DNA of 64,000 nucleotides from positions 1,927,450 to 1,991,449 of the forward strand of contig PJRA01000412.1 of the NCBI GenBank assembly GCA_016987375.1. Direction: 5' to 3'. Shown here piece by piece: positions 51,601 through 62,350 of this stretch. The notes under the pieces were generated by a model. That model did no database searches and was not told where the DNA came from. It was given only the letters and a program-made list of their open reading frames with translations. The DNA is from Brachionus koreanus (lineage: Eukaryota > Rotifera > Eurotatoria > Ploima > Brachionidae). The position numbers and the translations under genes are program-made. The stretch's first letter is position 1. Each line of letters opens with the position of its first letter.

Positions 51601-53616
51601 GGTATTGACTTTAAAGCCGAAACAGAGCGATACAAATTGATGCTAAATTTGGATGAAGCAAAAAAATTTGATGAAAAAGATTCTAATGTTAGATTTTCAA
51701 AATCTGATTCTATTGACTTGCCGGACGAAATACAAATTGGTTCAGATGAAAAAGTGAAAATAAATTTAAATAACTTGAATGATCGAATTGATCTGGCTGA
51801 TATTCAGCCAGAATTTGATTCAGATAAGCTTCTTACAAATGATGAACTACTCAATTATTATGAACTTATGGGTGATGCAATTTTTCTAATTGACAAATTA
51901 AGAAGCAATCGTGTACCGTATGATCACTACATGTCTCCAATACTGAGCAGTGATGAGATGCTGTCAAAATTTCCAAAAACATTTTTGATTGTAAGTTTCT
52001 TTTTTTTAAATAGTTAATGAAAACTTAAACCATTTTAAAAGTTTTCATTAATTCCATGGTTTAGTAATATTTTAAAATTTGGTACAAATCAAGAACAGCC
52101 CGATTTTACACCATTGTTTATTAGATCTTTTTTTTTAAATAGAACCTTAGATTTCTTTTAATTTTAGATGGTCGACGCATGATTTTTTAAGGAAAAAATT
52201 TGTTTGACGCATATAAAAAAGTATAGCATAAAACAAGCCTGACATAAGTCAACTATTTAACTCTTTACAAATAATTTCAATTGTCTTCAAAAGCTTTCTT
52301 TTTGTAAATAAACTTCTTTGTACGGCCACTAAAGCTCTCTAAATTATTATTTGTTGAAACTGAAACGAAAATTTTCCAATTGTTCCATTCAATTTCAACA
52401 CTTTGTCCTATCGACTAAAGACTTTGGTCTTGATTGACATTCAGATTCGCTTTTTATGCTTTAATAAAAAAATATGAGAAAAAAAATTCGATGGTTTAAT
52501 TTCTAATTTTTTATTATTTTTTTATGCGTCAAAACTTCTCGTTCTTTTTTTAGGAAATTAATTAATCTTTTACATAAAAAAAATTTAGTTATTAATTTAT
52601 TTTCGAAGTAAATAAAAATCTTGATAATAATTAACACTAGAAGCACCAAAGGAGTCATTTTGACTTTTAAATTTTTTTTTTGAAAATTTTTAAATCCTCG
52701 TATCTTTTGAATAGATTTTTCAAATGAATATATCTTTTTTGATTTATGTAGATTTTAAAATTTTCTTTAAAAAAGATATTACTTTATAAAATTATTTTAG
52801 TTTTTTTATAAAATATTTTTGAATTAAAAAAACGTGAAAAAATGCTTGGTGCTTCTAGTGTTAATAAATTAAAAAATGAGACTAAAGATACTATCTATGT
52901 TTGTACCTAATTTTTAAAATTTTTTACTAGCTAAAAGAAAAAAAAAATAAAGGATTCTTTACTATTACTAACGCTTTTTACCAAATTATAAATGTTCAGT
53001 CAGCTTGTCTTGATCCATTGCATGACGATAGCATTGAATTTAAAAAACGTTTAAATGGTTTAAATGTGCCAAATGGTCTTGAAGTAATAAAAGGCGTGCA
53101 TCATGGATTTTTAAATTTTGTACAAATTAGCAAAGAGTGCCGTAAAGCATCAAAACTAGTAACATCTAAAATCAAATCGTATTTAATTTAGAAAATTTAG
53201 ATCTAAATAAATATTTTAGGTCATTTTAGTAATTTAATATTATATCAAAAAATTTTTAATTTTTTTTTTCAAAATTATGATTTTAATGCTCTTATTTATA
53301 GTCATTAATGATTTTTTTGTAAATAAAATTAATTTCAATAGCTCTAAAAATAAAGAATCCTTTACAACTCGTCAATTTTTTTCTTATTAATATCTTCATT
53401 AAGGCTTGTAATGATCCTTTTCTTGATGATGCCCTTGAAATGTACAGACGTCTTAGTAGTTTGGATACAAAAGCAGAAATTATTGTTGTAGATAATGGCT
53501 CAACTCATGGGTTTTTAAACATGCAAAACATATCTAATGAAACACACGAAGCTTACGAAGAAACGCTAACTTATTTTAAAGATATATTTGAACACTTTGA
53601 AGAAAAAACTAATTAA
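48620..53616 (+). CDS. lipe: Hormone-sensitive lipase with alternative last exons
   Basis: Cytosolic/lipid-droplet hydrolase of diacylglycerol and steryl esters. Exon 1 (48620-50083, 488 codons) is the long HSL N-terminal domain; exon 2 (50902-51990, 363 codons) is the alpha/beta-hydrolase core with oxyanion motif HGGG (residues 584-587) and nucleophile GDSAGG (Ser658), interrupted by an acidic regulatory-type insert. A TGA immediately before ATG 48620 fixes the start. The last part comes from either 53000-53191 (exon A; 914-aa protein) or 53404-53616 (exon B; 921-aa protein). Both accept in phase 0 and both carry the missing catalytic acid and base: Asp856/His886 in A (CLDPLHDD ... HHGFLNF), Asp855/His886 in B (CNDPFLDD ... 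THGFLNM). A ends in its own stop and poly(A) signal, so A and B exclude each other. Confidence 0.93.
50597..50775 (-). mobile_element. CR1-like LINE ORF end relic in lipase intron 1
   Basis: The minus strand reads FFNRFFESWNKLRVEAIS then TVNNFKALIDKEIFKLNL and a stop at 50597, the usual terminal motif of CR1/L2-like reverse transcriptases. It is antisense to the lipase gene and the frame is short. Confidence 0.6.
52631..52864. mobile_element. piggyBac-type MITE (TTAA-flanked) in lipase intron 2
   Basis: Terminal inverted repeat CACTAGAAGCACCAA (52635) and complement TTGGTGCTTCTAGTG (ending 52860), flanked by TTAA at 52631-52634 and 52861-52864. About 226 bp between the target copies, AT-rich inside, no ORF. 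Different TIR sequence from the MITE at 42.1 kb, so a second family. Confidence 0.88.
53000..53191 (+). CDS. lipe: Lipase alternative terminal exon A
   Basis: Acceptor TTCAG at 52999; 63 codons plus TAG. Contains LDPLHDD (catalytic Asp856) and HHGFLNF (catalytic His886). Closest to the usual HSL wording (LDP..DD, HGFL). Poly(A) signal AATAAA at 53206-53211. An upstream intron stretch AAATAAAGGATTCTTTAC (about 52947) recurs in altered form before exon B. Confidence 0.9.
   Translation, partial: SACLDPLHDDSIEFKKRLNGLNVPNGLEVIKGVHHGFLNFVQISKECRKASKLVTSKIKSYLI
53206..53211 (+). terminator. Poly(A) signal after lipase exon A
   Basis: AATAAA 15 nt after the exon A stop, which would allow exon A to end a transcript independently of exon B. 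Confidence 0.6.
53404..53616 (+). CDS. lipe: Lipase alternative terminal exon B
   Basis: Acceptor TTAAG at 53403; 70 codons plus TAA. Contains CNDPFLDD (catalytic Asp855) and STHGFLNM (catalytic His886). It is homologous to exon A in layout but differs at most other residues, and has a longer acidic end. AATAAAATAAAATAAA follows at 53778. The preceding intron carries AAATAAAGAATCCTTTAC at about 53349, the duplicate of the motif before exon A. Confidence 0.9.
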   Translation, partial: ACNDPFLDDALEMYRRLSSLDTKAEIIVVDNGSTHGFLNMQNISNETHEAYEETLTYFKDIFEHFEEKTN

Positions 53617-56016
53617 AATAGCTTTTAATTATTTTAATTATTTTTGAAAAGTTTGAATCTAATTTTTTTTAATTTTAAATTTAAACTTAGAAATATACAG
53701 TATACAGTATTTATTTATATGAGTATTCAGCATTTTAAGTTTTTGATTTGTAGATTTTGCTGTTTGTTTTACCTTTAAATAAAATAAAATAAAATTAAAT
53801 TAAAAAGGTGAATTGATATCTAAATTATTAATTAAATTTAAACATTACTCAGAAAATTCTAAAAAAATTTCCTAAAAATATTTTGTACGATATAATCATA
53901 AAAAAATATAAAACATTGAATTCATAGCCTTATCAGAAGCATCTAAATAATTTATTCTACAAATGCCAAAACAATTTAAAATCTAAAATTGGATTCAAAT
54001 AAGCTTCATGAAGAAATTATAGATTTAAGTTTTATCTAAATTTGAGAATGATTGAGAAATTTTTTAAATATTGCGTTTTTTTAAAATTTATTCATAAAAA
54101 AAATAACAGCTAGATCTTCAAATATAAATCATTTTGTTCTATAGTCTTTAGCCATTTATCAGCCAGTATGGGCTATATTCTAGATGTAGAAGAAGTTCGA
54201 TCTCTTCCAGCTCTTCTATTTTTGCCATTGTTCTTCTAGCTGTATGATGTCTAGCTTTTTCCTGGACAAACAAACCTAGCTTTTAGTTGACTAAAGAATG
54301 TTGTTATTCTTGAAATGAAATATAGATTCTTTCTAATTTTTTGCAATTATAACGCAACCGTTTGGAAACAACCCAAAGTGTAAACTAGGATACCAAAATC
54401 AAAAATATCTAACTTTTTAAAAAATGCAAAACCTTATGACTCAACATAATAATTGAAATGTAAACACCTAATTTAAATTATACCATTATTTTTTAATTCT
54501 CATAATGAATTAATTCTAATTTAAGTTTATTTAAATTTTGTCCAACATTATTCTTTATTTAATGATCTATTAGAAAATCTGAATTTTAAACTTAGTATTA
54601 AACAAATATAAAGCTAATTTTCATACTCCTGAAAAAGGCTTACTTGCAATTCTGAAAGCTAATGAAAAATGTTATTCACCATGACAAAGCACATGATCAG
54701 ATATTGAACAGTAAGTTTTCTGCGTTGTAAAATATTTTAATTAAAAAAAGTTTTTGATCAAAATTTAAAAATCAAAAAAGATTCATTTGACTCATTTAAG
54801 GTTAATTTAATCAGGATTTATTGAAAATTTTTATTAGTTTATTTCAGATTTGCATGGTTGGAAATTAACTTCTCACATCATATTTGATTTCAATCAATAT
54901 CAATTGACATAAACTGATGATAGAAAAAAGATGTTTGATTTTTTTAGAATTTTAAATGTCTAAAAGAAATTTTTGAAATAAAACTAAAATCTCGATGAGT
55001 CAGATTGAAGAACGGAAGCCCCTAGAAATGCTCAAAATATAAAGTTAATTTTGCTGGTTCGAAAATCCTAAACTTGATTTTTATCATCAAAAGTTGAAAT
55101 GGTTAAATCTTTCCTAGGAGGAAAAGCTTTAAAAAGATTTTGAATTTAACCAAGAAGGCTAATATTAAGTATGATATTAATTGATATCAGTTGATAACTC
55201 ATATTAGTTAATATTAGATCATATTATTTCATTTCAGAAGTTAATTTACGCCACTGATTAAGAATTTTTCTTACTGCAAATATTGCAAAAAAAACATCAT
55301 TTTAAATAAAAATAAACTCTAAAACGAAATTTATTTTGTAAGTAAAAATGATTTTATATTTCTAAAATTATAAAAAGAAAAAAATTTAACTAAACTGATT
55401 CATTTCATTTCGTTTTAAAATTGGGTAATTAGTCAAATGACTTTTGATTAGTTTTTAAAGCAATTTACGTTCTAAATTAACTTAAATAAAAATTTTAAAA
55501 TAAATAGCATCAATTTTTTTTTCGAATAAAAACAAAAAACTTGGCTTGAAAAGGATTATTTATTTTAAAATTTTTGTTTTCTTGGATAAGATTTCAAAAT
55601 AAAAATTTTAAGTAAAAGAAAATTTATTTAAAGTTTTTTATTTAAAGCTATTAGATTACATCATATTTAAATTCTTAAAAGCTTCAAATATGGTCAATCT
55701 TTTCATCACTTTTTATTAGTAAATTTTAAAACCTTTTGTTTCAAATTTCGTCATTTCAAATTTGATTCAAATGATAAAAAGCTACTTAATAAAAAAATTT
55801 ATTATTTTATGATTGACAATTTATTATTATTTTTTATTTTATTATTATTTTGAGCAAAAAGCTTTAATTTGACACATAAAAAATTTTATTTCAACTTTAA
55901 TATGAACCAAGCTTAAAAATTGGTTCCTTGGTTACCTTTTTTCTCTAGCATACTTAAAAGTAATAAATTATAATTTGTTTTTAAGATCATTTAATAATAA
56001 TTATAATAATTTAAAA
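53617..56016. other. Intergenic, AT-rich
   Basis: Holds the lipase exon B 3' UTR (to about 53790), a mariner relic at 54150-54275 and the upstream region of the kinase gene. No other exon recognised. Confidence 0.5.
54150..54275 (-). mobile_element. mariner transposase relic
   Basis: The minus strand reads QEKARHHTARRTMAKIEE then EEIELLLHLEYSPY, matching the mariner region around the second catalytic Asp (D-N-A-R-P-H ... YSPDLAPSD), with that Asp and the YSPDLAP block mutated. Short and inactive. Confidence 0.65.
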
Positions 56017-57275
56017 ATGTCTCAACATTTCGCATCTGACATTATTGGCTATCATTATAGATTTACAAAAAAAATCTATAGAAATATTTACTTAGTAAAT
56101 GATACTCGAAACGATTGCATGTAATTTTTTTTTAAATTCTAAATTTTCAAATAATTAAATAATTTTTTCTTTACATTAAATGAAGTAAGTGTCTTAAACT
56201 AATAGATATTACGAATGAAAACCAGCTTTTAATGAAGGGAATTCACAGAGAAAGAAACATCTTATCTCTTTTGGATTCACCCTACATCGTAAAATATCTA
56301 GATAGTTTTTTCTCGTCGGGAAAGCTGTGTATTGTGACTGAGTATTGTGAAGGACGTGATTTGGCCCAAAAAATCAAGCAACTTAGGAACGATGGTATCA
56401 AATTACCTGAGGAAAAAATAGTTCACTGGTTTTCACAACTTTTAAGTGCTTGTGAATATATTCACTCGAAAAACATACTCCACAGAAATATTAAACCAGG
56501 GTTGGATATTTTTCAAACGAAAAATTTTTTCAAATTAATAATTAAATGATTATGAAGGAATATTTTGATAAAAAATGGCACACTGAAGCTTGGCGACTTT
56601 GGTGTATCGCGAGAATTGAAAGAAAACGAAGATGCTTCAACTTTTATTGGAACTGTAACAACTAATTAAAAGCAAATTTTATCAAATATTTTTTATTTTT
56701 TTTATATATAGCCTTATTACATATCACCAGAGATTTTAAATAATAAAAAATACAACTCGAAAAGCGATATCTGGTCACTAGGCTGTGTTTTGTACGAATT
56801 GACCACATATCAAAAACCATTTGTCGGAGATAAAATTATCGATATATTTGATTCAATTAAAAAAGATGAATGTCCGAGTATTTTAAATTTGTATTCAAAA
56901 AATTTGAACAAAATTTTAAAAAAGTTGTTTAAAAAAATAATTAAAGCATAAATTAAAAAAAAGATTTTTCTAGAATATTAGAAAAAAATCCTGATGAAAG
57001 ACCAAGCGCTGGAGAACTTTTATGTGAACCATTGATCGCTGACTATGCTAAGGTTTTTAGAATAATTAAATTAAATTAATTGCTCATTTTAAAAATTTTT
57101 TTAGAGATTAATCTATGCATCACTTAAATGTGAAGAGACGCCAGAAAAAATGCAAGCATTATTAACTTGTCTAGCTCCATTGAATGTTTTATTTGAAGAT
57201 GACACTTTTGGAGATTACGAAAACATGAGTACTTTGAAAGGAACTTCAAGTAGCACTCTGAAAAATACTTCTTAA
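56017..57275 (+). CDS. NEK-like protein kinase, probable pseudokinase
   Basis: Predicted 325-aa protein, little more than a kinase domain. Exons: 56017-56120, 56186-56500, 56558-56654, 56712-56923, 56974-57052, 57105-57275; 978 nt, all phases closing. NIMA-related features: TEYCEGRDLAQKI, WFSQLLSACEYIHSKNILH, LKLGDFGVSREL, GTPYYISPEIL, SKSDIWSLGCVLYELTT. Present: ATP-lysine candidate Lys39 (KCLKLI), catalytic-loop Asn141, DFG 153-155, SPE. Missing: the glycine-rich loop (residues 10-28 have no GxGxxG) and the catalytic Asp, since HRD reads HRN (codon AAT, 56487-56489). Most likely a nucleotide-binding pseudokinase with a scaffold or allosteric role; a sequencing error or active atypical kinase is less likely because two motifs are lost. 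Closest NEK subtype not determined. Confidence 0.88.
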
Positions 57276-57362
57276 TTTTATGCTTGATTGATGTGTTAGT
57301 TATCATTTGATTGTCGAAATTATTTTTTTTTTCAAATTGATTTAATATTTTCTTAATATTTA

Positions 57363-57385
57363 TTTATTAAAAAATTTATAATAAA
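57363..57385. terminator. Overlapping poly(A) signals of convergent genes
   Basis: AATAAA on the plus strand at 57380-57385 serves the kinase gene (stop 57275); AATAAA on the minus strand at 57368-57363 serves hyccin (stop 57416). The signals face past each other, so the two 3' UTRs should overlap by tens of bases. Confidence 0.5.
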
Positions 57386-57415
57386 AAATGAAAATTAATA
57401 TTTAAGTTATTTTTG

Positions 57416-60400
57416 CTAAAGTCTTTCAGTAAGGCGATCACTATTATAAGTTGATCCGCTTTTTTCATCATTATCGCCACTAGTTTCGTCTATTATTGGA
57501 ATATTTTCATGATCTTTATAAAAAAAAAATATTTAATTTAAAAAATAATTTTTTTTGTTCGAAAGAGACCATTATTTTTCTGATCTTGATTTCGATTCGA
57601 AACCAAAATTTTGGCTGATTCTTCACTTTTTTTTAAAGGACTTAGTTTCTCAGCATTTTTCTTACTATCAGACTGTATGGAGCTACTTCTCGAAACTTTT
57701 CCATTAGATACTGAACTTTTTAAAGATGAATCTATTTTTGATTGTTGAATTAGATTTTTTATCGAATTGCACATCTTTTTTAATATTATTTTTTTTCAAT
57801 TGATTTTTAAATTAATTCAAAACAAACCAGTACAACATCAATCATCATGTCTTCTTCGGCCTTGTCCGAAATTGACTCAATGGCAATGTAGGCATCCAAT
57901 TCTAGTTGATTGTTAAAAAGAAAGAACAGTATTCTAATCATTTCAGTCAATATTTGTGAGCTTAGATAGATGGGTTGATTTTTTAAAGATGCCCGATTTA
58001 TTTTACAAATTCTAGTTTAATTAATTTTAGTTTTTTTTTTTAATTTAGTTTTTTTAAATATATACTTCAAACACATTTCACAGAAAAAAACTTTAGATTG
58101 CTTATTTATGGAATTTAGTCTAGAGTAATATAAAAGTAGTAAGAATCGTATTAGATTGTATCGCTTTTCAGAGTTAATTGTGTCTAAATAGGGTTTAAAT
58201 TGTTCTTCCAGAATTATGTATTCACTTTCTAATTTTGACAAAGATGACTCAGTTAATTCAGAATGAATCGAAGATACTTGAGGCTTAAAAATAATTGATT
58301 ATTTTTTCATATTTTTGTTTTTTTTTATCAATTACTGAGTGATATATTGATGGAAGTGATAAATTTGGTATTTTTATTGCATTCAATTTTACATTTTCAT
58401 CAGATAAACTCTATAAAATAATAATTTTGATTAAATCAAAATGTTTTTCAAATAAAGCAATTAAGCAAAAACTGAATCAAAATATTTTTTAAAGATTTGA
58501 CGCAAATTAGATGAGTTTTAATTTTTTGTTGGATTGAAAGCATATTTCAATAGTGGGTTGCTTCTGATTAAGCATTTATTTGTTTGTCAAAGCTGTATAC
58601 TTTTTTTTAAATAATTTTTTTTGTAAACTAATTAATATGTACACCAAAAGTAATAGATTAAAGACGAATGATGCTTTTTTACTTTGATTCAGCTTTTGAG
58701 CTACTTTGCAGATAGGATGAGCAGAACTGAGCTTGTTTCAGTAGTAGAGCTACTGATACAGAAACTTGTTAGCATATTACAACTGTTAATCAGCGCTGTA
58801 CCACTGGAACAAGTCTCAGTATTGAATCATATTTCTAAAGAATAAAAAATTAATTACCAAATTATATATAGTCAAAATGCAAACTTCAAATAATGAAGAC
58901 AACTAGAAAAAATAATTTACTTCAATTAAATTGAAAAATATTTTAAATAAAAAAACTTTTTCGTCATAAAAATACATGAAGTACTGATTTAACAGCACTG
59001 GAATGCAATTGATAATCAAGAGTTTACTTCGCCAATCTTTTTCTTTGTATAAATTAGCCAATTTCATGCATACTTTTCCAATATTCTAAAAATATAATTT
59101 TATTTTTAATGACAAATTAAAATTTATTTCCCTTTATAAAGGTAAATTTTTTTTTAGTATTTTATTGCCTTTAGATTAGTTCCAATCATTCAAATAAATA
59201 TTTACTAATTAATAATATTGAAAAATTTGTTCTCTTCAAACAACTAAAAGTGTTCAAGTTGACAATATTTTCTATTTCCATTAAATAAATGTCAAACAAG
59301 CTCGCTACTGATTTGATAAATATTTCAAAATGAAATATTTTTTTTTCTCTCTCTCTCTCTCTCTTTCGGTCTCTTTTGTTGCTACATAGAATAAATGCTT
59401 ATTTGAAATATTTCCCTTCCTATTTATATTCATTTTTTCGTCACCAGTCTGATAAATTGTAATTGCTTTTCAACTCATTTCTTAGCTACCTTTTATAATG
59501 TCAAAAAATTGTAATTAAAACAAAATTATAAATTATTTAGAACGTTAAAGCGCATTTAGAACCAAAGTCTGATTATCGATTAAAGAAAAAATAATGCCTA
59601 AAAAGCCTTTTAAGTAAAATCCAAAGCCGATTAGATTTGCAATTTTTATTTAATTTTCCATTTTGGAAAATTTTCTAGTCTTAGTGTCTCACTAATCGTC
59701 TTAGTTAATTTGTCAATTCACTTTCATCATTCACCATATTTACTCCTTATTTTATACTTGCAGTTCGCAAAGTCTAATTTAGTAATTACTATCAGGAACT
59801 GGTTTCATGTTTTAGTTTCATGTTTTTTTTTTTTTCAGACCGAAAAAAAATATCGAGAATTTAATTTTATTTTCAAATAGAAAAGATATTTATATAGTCA
59901 AAATTGGATTTGATAAATCACACGCACGAATGAAATATAATGAAGTTAATTAAAAATTGGGAATATTTTTTTTCCTAGTCATTCAAATCTACAAATTTTA
60001 TGTCTCTTTATAATTCTTATCTTATAATTGCAACTTCAAGTCCTGAATGCAAATAAAGCTATGATTAGATCGTAATTATAAGCCAGTAATTAATCATGAT
60101 ATATATCGAAATACCGTTGTATAAAAATTTTACCTAATTATATTTTAATCAATAAAATACCTAATAGAAAAAAAAATTAAAGACTTCCAAGTCCTAGTAT
60201 CGATCATATGCACTATTGACTTAAATTTAAAAGGAACTAAATGATTCGGAATTAATTTTTTTAATTAAACAAATTCAAAAAAATAATTCTTATTAAAACA
60301 GAATTTTTTTTATTTTATTTTATATATATATTTTTTTTTTAATTTGAACATAATTTTTCAATTTAGCATCTGAAATTTCCTCATTTTTCGCTTCCGCTTC

Positions 60401-62350
60401 ATGGATGCATCAAAATCTAAATGTGACTTAAAATAAATTTCCTTCGAATATCATGATTGCCATTTAAGATACGTTCATTAGTCGCTTCTAATACTTAAAT
60501 CCGAATTTAATTGACAAAAATAGTAGTCACAAACAATCTAATGACACTTAATTCCCTAGCTAGATGGTTTCCCCGCATGGCAAATTAAAAAAGTTGATTA
60601 AGCTCTTGAGAAAATGCTTCCCAAGAACTGTTAGTAAAAGCTTTTCTATGCTTGTGGGCCCAAAATTTCATGCAATATAGACATATCATATTTCAGATGA
60701 GTTTCAGTTGTGATTATAAAAATTGATGCAACTATGGGTAGCATGGTATTTATACTAAATATTGAGCATATCCGGTATCAGTAGCTAAAGGCAAATTGGA
60801 ATAATTTGGAATTATTGTCTCTTAAATTATGCTCAAGAGAAATTCTATACTTTTAAAAGGCAAAAATCTTGAGTTTTGTCAGATAAGAGCGGTTTTTGTC
60901 TATTGTTAACAAGAAATGAAAAATTTGATAGTTTTATTTTTGTCAAATGAAAAGCTAAATTAAAATATATATACATATATATTGTAAGTTAGTTGAAAAA
61001 AAATGAAATAAAAAAAAGAAAATAGCTTAAAGCTAAAATTCAATCGATAAATTCTTTAAATTTGTTTCTAGCTGAAAATAAAGATAATGAATGTTTTAGC
61101 TTAATGCAATATAAAATTAGAAAAAAAAATTGAAATCGCGCTTCTACAAGTGGAGTCAATTAATTGTCATAAATGTTTCAATACGCACAAAAAAGCATAC
61201 TAACAATCAATAAAAGATTTCGCCTGACTTGGCAAAATTTGACAAGCATGACTTGATTTTTGAGCACAAGTAAATTGTCAATTTTAGTGGAAATTCTGCG
61301 ATTTAAATTGATTTAGAAATGAATATCCTTTTTAATATATGAGCACGTAAATCAAGCGAAGCCTGTTTTAAATAGTGATAGTATACTTAAAGAGAGAGAG
61401 AGAGAAATATCTGTTCTTTAAACTGACTGCTGCGTTTATTGAAAATATCTTGAGTTTTAAGTATGCTCGGATCGAATATGTTCTGAGCCCAGGAAGTTCT
61501 ATAATTTAAATTATTTTCTCTAGAAGAGTATATGGAAAATTTAATTAATTGATTTTGGAATTGTGCTAGTGGTGTATGTAGAAAAAATATCGGAAAGGGT
61601 TTTGGAATTATCGGAAAAATAATTATTTCCCTGAAAAAGAAGAAAAAACTAATTTCAAAATATTTCCCTTTTTATTTTTGGGGATTAATTACATGACAAA
61701 TAAATTGATTCGTTTTTCTCCCAATGCCTAATTGAACAGTAATTGAATTGTGATTACTATAGCTGCTGAGTTGGCTGCCAATCAAGGCGCGCTCAAAATT
61801 TCTCAAAAATATTCTAAATTTCATAGCCTTTTATATGTTTTTTATCGGGAATAAAAAACAAGATTTTTTTTTGTATTTTAATTAAAAAATATAAATAAAG
61901 TAATCTTCTTTTGTTTCCTTTCATTCGTTTTGTATTCACCAAAAAAAATTAAGAAGCTTAGCTTTAATAACATATTTAAAAAATGCTAATCTAATAATAA
62001 AACGTTCACTGAGAGAATTTATAGGCTATCCGATTGATTCTGCTAATCGAATTTGTGGCTAAGTTTGCCGAACAACAATAAAAATAAAAAGAGAAAAATG
62101 AAAAAACATATAGAAGAGCCGAGCGATTAGAGCTAATCAGGCAAATATAATTTTAGTTTTCTCATACTAAATAATGAGATTTAAATATTTAAAATTTTCA
62201 ATCATTCAATCTATTGTGTTCAGTCGGAAAGCAAAATATTCCATTCAGGAAAAACTATTATTTTACCTTTTCATCTTTTGATTTGAACAAATTTGCAGCT
62301 GCGTCAAAAAATTGTTCACTATTCTGTGCCAGCCATTCTATATCAACATT
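57416..62350 (-). CDS. fam126a: Hyccin / FAM126 (PI4KA complex subunit), 5' end missing
   Basis: Hyccin stabilises the TTC7-PI4KA-EFR3 complex that makes PI4P at the plasma membrane. Exons seen: 62350-62267, 59085-58921, 58410-58336, 58283-58066, 58011-57828, 57774-57570, 57513-57416; phases 0,0,0,2,0,1 match throughout. Landmarks against the family: DIEWLAQNSE near the N-terminus, IPNLSLPSIYHS (family SIPSLSKPSVYHE-like), RYNLIRFLLLLYYSRL, and SSQILTEMIRILFFLFNNQ, then MCNSIKNLIQ and a Ser/Lys-rich tail. The first exon with the ATG was not found between 62351 and 64000 and may lie beyond the window. Intron 1 of the visible part is 3.2 kb. The N-terminal assignment is less certain than the middle. 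Confidence 0.75.
59346..59364. repeat. (CT)n microsatellite
   Basis: About nine to ten CT units in the large hyccin intron; on the transcribed strand it reads (GA)n. Confidence 0.9.
61390..61406. repeat. (AG)n microsatellite
   Basis: About eight AG units in the same hyccin intron, in opposite orientation to the (CT)n run 2 kb away. Confidence 0.9.
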
